A DNA stretch of 64,000 nt from Perognathus longimembris pacificus (lineage: Eukaryota; Chordata; Mammalia; Rodentia; Heteromyidae). The notes below the pieces were generated by a model. It had not been told where the DNA came from and made no database searches. It saw nothing but the letters and a program-made list of their open reading frames with translations. Made by a program: the position numbers and the translations under genes. The first letter of the stretch is position 1. Each line of letters begins with the position of its first letter. The DNA lies in the NCBI RefSeq assembly GCF_023159225.1, contig NW_025958783.1:1-64000 (forward strand). Direction: 5' to 3'. This document shows, piece after piece, positions 21,855-34,400 of this stretch.

Positions 21855-24800
21855 TTGCTCCTGCCCGCACTGCCCTTCTCTCCACATTTAAGTGTTTGTT
21901 GGTTTGTCTATCTAATCTTTTGGGTTTTTATTTCTAATGAGGTCGACCAGTTGTCTATTTATTATTTTTTTTACTACGCATCAAGGTGCGCTTCTTGTCT
22001 TTGCTCCTGTGTGCTCGCGCACTCTCGCCTTTTCCACTTATTTTTATTTTTGATTTATTTTTGATTTATTTTGTCAATTAAAAAAAATACGCATCGTGCT
22101 GTGTTTTTTGTGTTTGCTTGAGTGCATTCGCGCGCTCTCGCTTTCTCCACTTTACAATTTTTTTGTTATCATTTATCTATTCCTGAGAGTTTATCTTATT
22201 TTTTATTTGTTTATTTAAATGAAGTCGACCAGTTGCCTGCCCTTCCTTCCATTATCCGTCACCGACACAACCTGAACAAAGTTCTGAGGTCGACCTTGTA
22301 AAGATAAGGATTCAGGTCTGTCTGCTGTTTACATTTCCTCCTGCGCTCACTGGCCTTCTCTCCACATTTATGTGTTTGTTTGTTTGTCTATCTAATCTTT
22401 TGGGTTTTTATTTCTAATGAGGTCGACCAGTTGTCTATTTATTATTTTTTTTACTACGCATCAAGCTGCGCTGCTTGTCTTTGCTCCTGTGAGCTCGCGC
22501 ACTTCGCCTTTTCCACTTATTTTTATTTTTGATTTATTTTTGATTTATTGAGTCAATTTTTTAAAAAAATACGCATCCTGCTGTGCTGTTTGTGTTTGCT
22601 TGAGTGCATTCGCGCGCTCTCGCTTTCTCCACTTTACAATTTTTTTGTTATTATTTATCTATTCCTTAGAGTTTATATTATTTTTTATTTGTTTATTTAA
22701 ATGAAGTCGACCAGTTGCCTGCCCTTCCTTCCATTATCCGTCACCGAGAAAAACTGAACAAAGTTCTGAGGTCGACCTTGTAAAGATAAGGATTCAGGTC
22801 TGTCTGCTGTTTACCTTTGCTCCTGCGCGCACTGCCCTTCTCTCCACATTTATGTGTTTGTTTGTTTGTCTATCTAATCTTTTGGTTTTTTTTTCTAATG
22901 AGGTCGACCAGTTGTCTATTTATTATTTTCGTTACTACGCATCAAGCTTCGCTGCTTGTCTTTGCTCCTGTGTGCTCCGCACACTCGCGTTTTCCACTTA
23001 TTTTTATTTTTGATTTATTTTTGATTTATTTTGTCAATTTTAAAAAAATACGCATCGTGCTGTGCTGTTTGTGTTTGCTTGAGTGCATTCGCGTGCTCTG
23101 GCTTTCTCCACTTTACAATTTTTTTGTTATTATTTATCTATTCCTGAGTGTTTATCTTATTTTTCATTTGTTTATTTAAATGAAGTCGACCAGTTGCCTG
23201 CCCTTCCTTCCATTATCCGTCACCGAGACAAACTGAACAAAGTTCTGAGGTCGACCTTGTAAAGATAAGGATTCAGGTCTGTCTGCTGTTTACCTTTGCT
23301 CCTGCGCTCACTGCCCTTCTCTCCACATATGTGTTTGTTTGTTTGTCTATCTAATCTTTTGGGTTTTTATTTCTAATGAGGTCGACCAGTTGTCTATTTA
23401 TTATTTTTTTTACTACGCATCAAGCTGCGCTGCTTGTCTTTGCTCCTGTGTGCTCGCGCACTTCGCCTTTTCCACTTATTTTTATTTTTGATTTATTTTT
23501 GATTTATTTTGTCAATTTTTTAAAAAAATACGCATCGTGCTGTGCTGTTTGTGTTTCCTTGAGTGCATTCGCGCGCTCTCGCTTTCTCCACTTTACAATT
23601 TTTTTGTTATTATTTATCTATTCCTGAGAGTTTATATTATTTTTATTTGTTTATTTAAATGAAGTCGACCAGTTGCCTGCCCTTCCTTCCATTATCCGTC
23701 ACCGAGAAAAACTGAACAAAGTTCTGAGGTCGACCTTGTAAGGATAAGGATTCAGGTCTGTCTGCTGTTTACCTTTGCTCCTGCCCGCACTGCCCTTCTC
23801 TCCACATTTATGTGTTTGTTGGTTTGTTTATCTAATCTTTTGGGTTTTTATTTCTAATGAGGTCGACCAGTTGTCTATTTATTATTTTTTTTACTACGCA
23901 TCAAGCTGCGCTGCTTGTCTTTGCTCCTGTGTGCTCGCGCACTTCGCCTTTTCCACTTATTTTTATTTTTGATTTATTTTTTATTTATTTTGTCAATTTT
24001 TTAAAAAAATACGCATCCTGCTGTGCTGTTTGTGTTTGCCTGAGTGCATTCGCGCGCTCTCGCTTTCGCCACTTTACAATTTTTTTGTTATTATTTATCT
24101 ACTCCTGAGAGTTTATATTATTTTTTATTTTTTTATTTAAATGAAGTCGACCAGTTTCCTGCCCTTCCTTCCATTATCCGTCACCGAGAAAAACTGAACA
24201 AAGTTCTGAGGTCGACCTTGTAAAGATAAGGATTCAGGTCTGTCTGCTGTTTACCTTTGCTCCTGCCCGCACTGCCCTTCTCTCCACATTTATGTGTTTG
24301 TTGGTTTGTCTATCTAATATTTTGGTTTTTTTTTCTAATGAGGTCGACCAGTTGTCTATTTATTATTTTTTTTTTTCTACGCGTCAAGCTGTGCTGCTTG
24401 TCTTTGCTCCTGTGTGCTCGCGCACTCTCGCCTTTTCCACTTATTTTTATTTTTGATTTATTTTTGATTTATTTTGTCAATTTAAAAAAAAATAAGCATC
24501 GTGCTGTGCTGTTTGTGTTTGCTTGAGTGCATTCGCGCGCTCTCGCTTTCTCCACTTTACAATTTTTTTGTTATTATTTATCTATTCCTGAGAGTTTATC
24601 TTATTTTTTATTTGTTTATTTATATGAAGTCGACCAGTTGCCTGCCCTTCCTTCCATTATCCGTCACCGAGACAAACTGAACAAAGTTCTGAGGTCGACC
24701 TTGTAAAGATAAAGATTCAGGTCTGTCTGCTGTTTACCTTTGCTCCTGAGCGCACTGCCCTTCTCTCCACATTTATGTGTTTGTTTGTTTGTCTATCTAA

Positions 24801-27147
24801 TCTTTTGGGTTTTTTTTCTAATGAGGTCGACCAGTTGTCTATTTATTATTTTCTTTACTACGCATCAAGCTTCGCTGCTTGTCTTTGCTCCTGTGTGCTC
24901 GCGCACACTCGCCTTTTCCACTTATTTTTATTTTTGATTTATTTTTGATTTATTTTGTCAATTTAAAAAAAAATACGCATCGTGCTGTGCTGTTTGTGTT
25001 TGCATGAGTGCATTCGCGCGCTCTCGCTTTCTCCACTTTACAATTTTTTTGTTATTATTTATCTATTCCTGAGAGTTTATATTATTTTTATTTGTTTATT
25101 TAAATGAAGTCGACCAGTTGCCTGCCCTTCCTTCCATTATCCGTCACCGAGAAAAACTGAACAAAGTTCTGAGGTCGACCTTGTAAAGATAAGGATTCAG
25201 GTCTGTCTGCTGTTTACCTTTGCTCCTGCCCGCACTGCCCTTCTCTCCACATTTATATGTTTGTTGGTTTGTTTATCTAATCTTTTGGGTTTTTATTTCT
25301 AATGAGGTCGACCAGTTGTCTATTTATTATTTTTTTTAATACGCATCAAGCTGCGCTGCTTGTCTTTGCGCCTGTGTGCTCGCGCACTCTCGCCTTTTCC
25401 ACTTATTTTTATTTTTGATTTATTTTTTATTTATTTTGTCAATTTAAAAAAAAAATACGCATCGTGCTGTGCTGTTTGTGTTTGCTTGAGTGCATTCGCG
25501 CGCTCTCGCTTTCTCCACTTTACAATTTTTTTGTTATTATTTATCTATTCCTGAGAGTTTATATTATTTTTATTTGTTTATTTAAATGAAGTCGACCAGT
25601 TGCCTGCCCTTCCTTCCATTATCCGTCACCGAGACAAACTGAACAAAGTTCTGAGGTCGACCTTGTAAAGATAAGGATTCAGGTCTGTCTGCTGTTTACC
25701 TTTGCTACTGCCCGCACTGCCCTTCTCTCCACATTTATTTGTTTGTTGGTTTGTCTATCTAATCTTTTGGGTTTTTATTTCTAATGAGGTCGACCAGTTG
25801 TCTATTTATTATTTTTTTTACTACGCATCAAGCTGCGCTGCTTGTCTTTGCTCCTGTGTGCTTGCGCACTCTCGCTTTTTCCACTTATTTTTATTTTTGA
25901 TTTATTTTTTATTTATTTTGTCAATTTTAAAAAAAAATACCCATCGTGCTTTGCTGTTTGTGTTTGCTTGAGTGCATTCGCGCGCTCTCGCTTTCTCCAC
26001 TTTACAATTTTTTTGTTATTATTTATCTATTCCTGAGAGTTTATCTTATTTTTTATTTGTTTATTTAAATGAAGTCGACCAGTTGCCTGCCGTTCCTTCC
26101 ATTATCCGTCACCGAGACAAACTGAACAAAGTTCTGGGGTCGACCTTGTAAAGATAAGGAATCAGGTCTGTCTGCTGTTTACCTTTGTTCCTGCGCGCAC
26201 TGCCCTTCACTCCACATTTATGTGTTTCTTTGTTTGTCTATCTAATCTTTTGGGTTTTTATTTCTAATGAGGTCGACCAGTTGTTTATTTATTATTTTTT
26301 TTACTACGCATCAAGCTGCGCTGCTTGTCTTTGCTCCTGTGTGCTAGCGCACTCTCGCCTTTTACACTTATTTTTATTTTTGATTTATTTTTGATTTATT
26401 TTGTCAATTTTTTAAAAAAATACGCATCCTGCTGTGCTGTTTGTGTTTGCCTGAGTGCATTCGCGCGCTCTCGCTTTCTCCACTTTACAATTTTTTTGTT
26501 ATTATTTATCTACTCCTGAGAGTTTATATTATTTTTTATTTGTTTATTTAAATGAAGTCGACCAGTTTCCTGCCCTTCCTTCCATTATCCGTCACCGAGA
26601 AAAACTGAACAAAGTTCTGAGGTCGACCTTGTAAAGATAAGGATTCAGGTCTGTCTGCTGTTTACCTTTGCTCCTGCCCGCACTGCCCTTCTCTCCACAT
26701 TTATGTGTTTGTTGGTTTGTCTATCTAATATTTTGGGTATTTTTTCTAATGAGGTCGACCAGTTGTCTATTTATTATTTTCTTTACTACGCATCAAGCTT
26801 CGCTGCTTGTCTTTGCTCCTGTGTGCTCGCGCACACTCGCCTTTTCCACTTATTTTTATTTTTGATTTATTTTTGATTTATTTTGTCAATTTACAAAAAA
26901 ATACGCATCGTGCTGTGCTGTTTGTGTTTGCATGAGTGCATTCGCGCGCTCTCGCTTTCTCCACTTTACAATTTTTTTGTTATTATTTATCTATTCCTGA
27001 GAGTTTATATTATTTTTATTTGTTTATTTAAATGAAGTCGACCAGTTGCCTACCCTTCCTTCCATTATCCGTCACCGAGAAAAACTGAACAAAGTTCTGA
27101 GGTCGACCTTGTAAAGATAAGGATTCAGGTCTGTCTGCTGTTTACCT
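21855..27147. repeat. 11-unit higher-order repeat, copy 2 (5,293 bp)
   Basis: This is a near-perfect copy of 16561-21854. Differences I noticed are few: 23149 (T, against A at 17855), 24315 (T, against A at 19021), changes near 24376 and 24392, a one-base shift in the A-tract of unit 25220, and GAGAAAAACTG near 27080 where the first copy has GAGACAAACTG near 21786. Such closeness implies a very recent tandem duplication of 5.3 kb, or ongoing conversion. Confidence 0.93.
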
Positions 27148-29076
27148 TTGCTCCTGCCCCCACTGCCCTTCTCTCCACATTTATGTGTTTGTTGGTTTGT
27201 TTATCTAATCTTTTGGGTTTTTATTTCTAATGAGGTCGACCAGTTGTCTATTTATTATTTTTTTTACTACGCATCAAGCTGCGCTGCTTGTCTTTGCGCC
27301 TGTGTGCTCGCGCACTCTCGCCTTTTCCACTTATTTTTATTTTTGATTTATTTTTTATTTATTTTGTCAATTTAAAAAAAAAAATACGCATCGTGCTGTG
27401 CTGTTTGTGTTTGCTTGAGTGCATTCGCGCGCTCTCGCTTTCTCCACTTTACAATTTTTTTGTTATTATTTATCTATTCCTGAAAGTTTATATTATTTTT
27501 ATTTGTTTATTTAAATGAAGTCGACCAGTTGCCTGCCCTTCCTTCCATTATCCGTCACCGAGACAAACTGAACAAAGTTCTGAGGTCGACCTTGTAAAGA
27601 TAAGGATTCAGGTCTGTCTGCTGTTTACCTTTGCTACTGCCCGCACTGCCCTTCTCTCCACATTTATTTGTTTGTTGGTTTGTCTATCTAATCTTTTGGG
27701 TTTTTATTTCTAATGAGGTCGACCAGTTGTCTATTTATTATTTTTTTTACTACGCATCAAGCTGCGCTGCTTGTCTTTGCTCCTGTGTGCTTGCGCACTC
27801 TCGCTTTTTCCACTTATTTTTATTTTTGATTTATTTTTGATTTATTTTGTCAATTTTAAAAAAAAATACCCATCGTGCTGTGCTGTTTGTGTTTGCTTGA
27901 GTGCATTCGCGCGCTCTCGCTTTCTCCACTTTACAATTTTTTTGTTATTATTTATCTATTCCTGAGAGTTTATCTTATTTTTTATTTGTTTATTTAAATG
28001 AAGTCGACCAGTTGCCTGCCGTTCCTTCCATTATCCGTCACCGAGACAAACTGAACAAAGTTCTGGGGTCGACCTTGTAAAGATAAGGAATCAGGTCTGT
28101 CTGCTGTTTACCTTTGTTCCTGCGCGCACTGCCCTTCACTCCACATTTATGTGTTTCTTTGTTTGTCTATCTAATCTTTTGGGTTTTTATTTCTAATGAG
28201 GTCGACCAGTTGTTTATTTATTATTTTTTTTACTACGCATCAAGCTGCGCTGCTTGTCTTTGCTCCTGTGTGCTCGCTCACTCTCGCCTTTTACACTTAT
28301 TTTTATTTTTGATTTATTTTTGATTTATTTTGTCAATTTAAAAAAAAAACGCATCGTGCTGTGCTGTTTGTGTTTGCTTGAGTGCATTCGCGCGCTCTCA
28401 CTTTCTGCACTTTACAATTTTTTTGTTATTATTTATCTATTCCTGAGAGTTTATCTTAATTTTTATTTGTTTATTTAAATGAAGTCGACCAGTTGCCTGC
28501 CCTTCCTTCCATTATCCGTCACCGAGACAAACTGACAAAGTTCTGAGGTCGACCTTGTAAAGATAAGGATTCAGGTCTGTCTGCTGTTTACCTTTGCTCC
28601 TGCGCGCACTGCCCTTCTCTCCACATTTATGTGTTTGTTTGTTTGTCTATCTAATCTTTTGGGTTTTTATTTCTAATGAGGTCGACCAGTTGTCTATTTA
28701 TTATTTTTTTTACTACGCATCAAGCTGCGCTGCTTATCTTTGCTCCTGTGTGCTCGCGCACTCTCGCCTTTTCCACTTATTTTTATTTTTGATTTATTTT
28801 TGATTTATTTTGTCAATTTTTAAAAAAAATACGCATCGTGCTGTGCTGTTTGTGTTTGCTTGAGTGCATTCGCGCGCTCTCGCTTTCTCCACTTTACAAT
28901 TTTTTTGTTATTATTTATCTATTCCTGAGAGTTTATCTTATTTTTTATTTGTTTATTTAAATGAAGTCGACCAGTTGCCTGCCCTTCCTTCCATTATCCG
29001 TCACCGAGACAAACTGAACAAAGTTCTGAGGTCGACCTTGTAAAGATAAGGATTCAGGTCTGTCTGCTGTTTACCT
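26668..29076. repeat. 5-unit higher-order repeat, copy 1 (2,409 bp)
   Basis: Units 26668, 27148, 27631, 28114 and 28594 are repeated at 29077-31484. Shared rare markers are GGGTATTTTTTC, TTTGCGCCTGTG, CTACTGCCCGCAC with CATTTATTTGTTTG, ATACCCATCG, GCCGTTCCTTCC, CTGGGGTCGACC, AAGGAATCAGG, TTGTTCCTGCGCGC, CTCGCTCACTC and AACTGACAAAG (2-bp loss). The first unit is at the same time the last unit of the 11-unit repeat, so the two HORs overlap. Confidence 0.92.
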
Positions 29077-31484
29077 TTGCTCCTGCCCGCACTGCCCTTC
29101 TCTCCACATTTATGTGTTTGTTGGTTTGTCTATCTAATATTTTGGGTATTTTTTCTAATGAGGTCGACCAGTTGTCTATTTATTATTTTCTTTACTACGC
29201 ATCAAGCTTCGCTGCTTGTCTTTGCTCCTGTGTGCTCGCGCACACTCGCCTTTTCCACTTATTTTTATTTTTGATTTATTTTTGATTTATTTTGTCAATT
29301 TACAAAAAAATACGCATCGTGCTGTGCTGTTTGTGTTTGCATGAGTGCATTCGCGCGCTCTCGCTTTCTCCACTTTACAATTTTTTTGTTATTATTTATC
29401 TATTCCTGAGAGTTTATATTATTTTTATTTGTTTATTTAAATGAAGTCGACCAGTTGCCTACCCTTCCTTCCATTATCCGTCACCGAGAAAAACTGAACA
29501 AAGTTCTGAGGTCGACCTTGTAAAGATAAGGATTCAGGTCTGTCTGCTGTTTACCTTTGCTCCTGCCCGCACTGCCCTTCTCTCCACATTTATGTGTTTG
29601 TTGGTTTGTTTATCTAATCTTTTGGGTTTTTATTTCTAATGAGGTCGACCAGTTGTCTATTTATTATTTTTTTTACTACGCATCAAGCTGCGCTGCTTGT
29701 CTTTGCGCCTGTGTGCTCGCGCACTCTCGCCTTTTCCACTTATTTTTATTTTTGATTTATTTTTTATTTATTTTGTCAATTTAAAAAAAAAATACGCATC
29801 GTGCTGTGCTGTTTGTGTTTGCTTGTGTGCATTCGCGCGCTCTCGCTTTCTCCACTTTACAATTTTTTTGTTATTATTTATCTATTCCTGAAAGTTTATA
29901 TTATTTTTATTTGTTTATTTAAATGAAGTCGACCAGTTGCCTGCCCTTCCTTCCATTATCCGTCACCGAGACAAACTGAACAAAGTTCTGAGGTCGACCT
30001 TGTAAAGATAAGGATTCAGGTCTGTCTGCTGTTTACCTTTGCTACTGCCCGCACTGCCCTTCTCTCCACATTTATTTGTTTGTTGGTTTGTCTATCTAAT
30101 CTTTTGGGTTTTTATTTCTAATGAGGTCGACCAGTTGTCTATTTATTATTTTTTTTACTACGCATCAAGCTGCGCTGCTTGTCTTTGCTCCTGTGTGCTT
30201 GCGCACTCTCGCTTTTTCCACTTATTTTTATTTTTGATTTATTTTTGATTTATTTTGTCAATTTTAAAAAAAAATACCCATCGTGCTGTGCTGTTTGTGT
30301 TTGCTTGAGTGCATTCGCGCGCTCTCGCTTTCTCCACTTTACAATTTTTTTGTTATTATTTATCTATTCCTGAGAGTTTATCTTATTTTTTATTTGTTTA
30401 TTTAAATGAAGTCGACCAGTTGCCTGCCGTTCCTTCCATTATCCGTCACCGAGACAAACTGAACAAAGTTCTGGGGTCGACCTTGTAAAGATAAGGAATC
30501 AGGTCTGTCTGCTGTTTACCTTTGTTCCTGCGCGCACTGCCCTTCACTCCACATTTATGTGTTTCTTTGTTTGTCTATCTAATCTTTTGGGTTTTTATTT
30601 CTAATGAGGTCGACCAGTTGTTTATTTATTATTTTTTTTACTACGCATCAAGCTGCGCTGCTTGTCTTTGCTCCTGTGTGCTCGCTCACTCTCGCCTTTT
30701 ACACTTATTTTTATTTTTGATTTATTTTTGATTTATTTTGTCAATTTAAAAAAAAAACGCATCGTGCTGTGCTGTTTGTGTTTGCTTGAGTGCATTCGCG
30801 CGCTCTCACTTTCTGCACTTTACAATTTTTTTGTTATTATTTATCTATTCCTGAGAGTTTATCTTAATTTTTATTTGTTTATTTAAATGAAGTCGACCAG
30901 TTGCCTGCCCTTCCTTCCATTATCCGTCACCGAGACAAACTGACAAAGTTCTGAGGTCGACCTTGTAAAGATAAGGATTCAGGTCTGTCTGCTGTTTACC
31001 TTTGCTCCTGCGCGCACTGCCCTTCTCTCCACATTTATGTGTTTGTTTGTTTGTCTATCTAATCTTTTGGGTTTTTATTTCTAATGAGGTCGACCAGTTG
31101 TCTATTTATTATTTTTTTTACTACGCATCAAGCTGCGCTGCTTATCTTTGCTCCTGTGTGCTCGCGCACTCTCGCCTTTTCCACTTATTTTTATTTTTGA
31201 TTTATTTTTGATTTATTTTGTCAATTTTTAAAAAAAATACGCATCGTGCTGTGCTGTTTGTGTTTGCTTGAGTGCATTCGCGCGCTCTCGCTTTCTCCAC
31301 TTTACAATTTTTTTGTTATTATTTATCTATTCCTGAGAGTTTATCTTATTTTTTATTTGTTTATTTAAATGAAGTCGACCAGTTGCCTGCCCTTCCTTCC
31401 ATTATCCGTCACCGAGACAAACTGAACAAAGTTCTGAGGTCGACCTTGTAAAGATAAGGATTCAGGTCTGTCTGCTGTTTACAT
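29077..31484. repeat. 5-unit higher-order repeat, copy 2 (2,408 bp)
   Basis: Units 29077, 29557, 30039, 30522 and 31002 mirror 26668-29076. Differences seen: CTGCCCGCAC at 29570 against CTGCCCCCAC at 27161, and GCTTGTGTGC at 29821 against GCTTGAGTGC. It ends where the junction-type unit 31485 starts a new series. Confidence 0.92.
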
Positions 31485-34400
31485 TTGCTCCTGCGCGCAC
31501 TGTCCTTCTCTCCACATTTATGTGTTAGTTTGTTTGTCTATCTAATCTTTTGGGTTTTTATTTCTAATGAGGTCGACCAGTTGTCTATTTATTATTTTTT
31601 TTACTACGCATCAAGCTGCGCTGCTTGTCTTTGCTCCTGTGTGCTCGCGCACTCTCGCCTTTTCCACTTATTTTTATTTTTGATTTCTTTTTGATTTATT
31701 TTGTCAATTTAAAAAAAAATTACGCATCGTGCTGTGCTGTTTGTGTTTGCTTGAGTGCATTCGCGCGCTCTCGCTTTCTCCACTTTACAATTTTTTGTTA
31801 TTATTTATCTATTCCTGAGAGTTTATATTATTTTTATTTGTTTATTTAAATGAAGTCGACCAGTTGCCTGCCCTTCCTTCCATTATCCGTCACCGAGACA
31901 AACTGAACAAAGTTCTGAGGTCGACCTTGTAAAGATAAGGATTCAGGTCTGTCTGCTGTTTACCTTTGCTCCTGCCCGCACTGCCCTTCTCTCCACATTT
32001 ATGTGTTTGTTGGTTTGTCTATCTAATCTTTTGGGTTTTTATTTCTAATCAGGTCGACCAGTTGTCTATTTATTATTTTTTTTACTACGCATCAAGGAGC
32101 GCTTCTTGTCTTTGCTCCTGTGTGCTCGCGCACTCTCGCCTTTTCCACTTATTTTTATTTTTGATTTATTTTTGATTTATTTTGTCAATTAAAAAAAATA
32201 CGCATCGTGCTGTGTTGTTTGTGTTTGCTTGAGTGCATTCGCGCGCTCTCGCTTTCTCCACTTTACAATTTTTTTGTTATTATTTATCTATTCCTGAGAG
32301 TTTATCTTATTTTTTATTTGTTTATTTAAATGAAGTCGACCAGTTGCCTGCCCTTCCTTCCATTATCCGTCACCGAGACAAACTGAACAAAGTTCTGAGG
32401 TCGACCTTGTAAAGATAAGGATTCAGGTCTGTCTGCTGTTTACCTTTGCTCCTGCGCGCACTGCCCTTCTCTCCACATTTATGTGTTTGTTTGTTTGTCT
32501 ATCTAATCTTTTGGGTTTTTATTTCTAATGAGGTCGACCACTTGTCTATTTATTATTTTTTTACTACGCATCAAGCTGCGCTGCTTGTCTTTGCTCCTGT
32601 GTGCTCGCTCACTCTCGCCTTTTCCACTTATTGTTATTTTTTATTTATTTTTGATTTATTTTGTCAATATAAAAAAAAATACGCATCGTGCTGTGCCGTT
32701 TGTGTTTGCTTGAGTGCATTCGTGCGCTCTCGCTTTCTCCACTTTACAATTTTTTGGATATTATTTATCTATTCCTGAGAGTTTATCTTATTTTTTATTT
32801 GTTTATTTAAATGAAGTCGACCAGTGGCTTGCCCTTCCTTCCATTATCCGTCACCGAGACAAACTGAACAAAGTTCTGAGGTCGACCTTGTAAAGATAAG
32901 GATTCAGGTCTGTCTGCTGTTTACCTTTGCTCCTGCGCGCACTGCCCTTCTCTCCACATTTATGTGTTTGTTTGTTTGTCTATCTAATCTTTTGGGTTTT
33001 TATTTCTAATGAGGTCGACCAGTTGTCTATTTATTACTTTTTTTACTACGCATCAAGCTGCGCTGCTTGTCTTTGCTCCTGTGTGCTCGCGCACTCTCGC
33101 CTTTTCCACTTATTTTTATTTTTGATTTATTTTTGATTTATTTTGTCAATTTTTTAAAAAAAATACGCATCGTGCTGTGCTGTTTGTGTTTGCTTGAGTG
33201 CATTCGCGCGCTCTCGCTTTCTCCACTTTACAATTTTTTTGTTATCATTTATCTATTCCTGAGAGTTTATCTTATTTTTTATTTGTTTATTTAAATGAAG
33301 TCGACCAGTTGCCTGCCCTTCCTTCCATTATCCGTCACCGACACAACCTGAACAAAGTTCTTAGGTCGACCTTGTAAAGATAAGGATTCAGGTCTGTCTG
33401 CTGTTTACATTTCCTCCTGCGCTCACTGCCCTTCTCTCCACATTTATGTGTTTGTTTGTTTGTCTATCTAATCTTTTGGGTTTTTATTTCTAATGAGGTC
33501 GACCAGTTGTCTATTTATTATTTTTTTTACTACGCATCAAGCTGCGCTGCTTGTCTTTGCTCCTGTGTGCTCGCGCACTTCGCCTTTTCCACTTATTTTT
33601 ATTTTTGATTTATTTTTGATTTATTGTGTCAATTTTTTAAAAAAATACGCATCCTGCTGTGCTGTTTGTGTTTGCTTGAGTGCATTCGCGCGCTCTCGCT
33701 TTCTCCACTTTACAATTTTTTTGTTATTATTTATCTATTCCTGAGAGTTTATATTATTTTTTATTTGTTTATTTAAATGAAGTCGACCAGTTGCCTGCCC
33801 TTCCTTCCATTATCCGTCACCGAGAAAAACTGAACAAAGTTCTGAGGTCGACCTTGTAAAGATAAGGATTCAGGTCTGTCTGCTGTTTACCTTTGCTCCT
33901 GCGCGCACTGCCCTTCTCTCCACATTTATGTGTTTGTTTGTTTGTCTATCTAATCTTTTGGTTTTTTTTTCTAATGAGGTCGACCAGTTGTCTATTTATT
34001 ATTTTCGTTACTACGCATCAAGCTTCGCTGCTTGTCTTTGCTCCTGTGTGCTCGCGCACACTCGCGTTTTCCACTTATTTTTATTTTTGATTTATTTTTG
34101 ATTTATTTTGTCAATTTTAAAAAAATACGCATCGTGCTGTGCTGTTTGTGTTTGCTTGAGTGCATTCGCGCGCTCTCGCTTTCTCCACTTTACAATTTTT
34201 TTGTTATTATTTATCTATTCCTGAGAGTTTATCTTATTTTTCATTTGTTTATTTAAATGAAGTCGACCAGTTGCCTGCCCTTCCTTCCATTATCCGTCAC
34301 CGAGACAAACTGAACAAAGTTCTGAGGTCGACCTTGTAAAGATAAGGATTCAGGTCTGTCTGCTGTTTACCTTTGCTCCTGCGCTCACTGCCCTTCTCTC

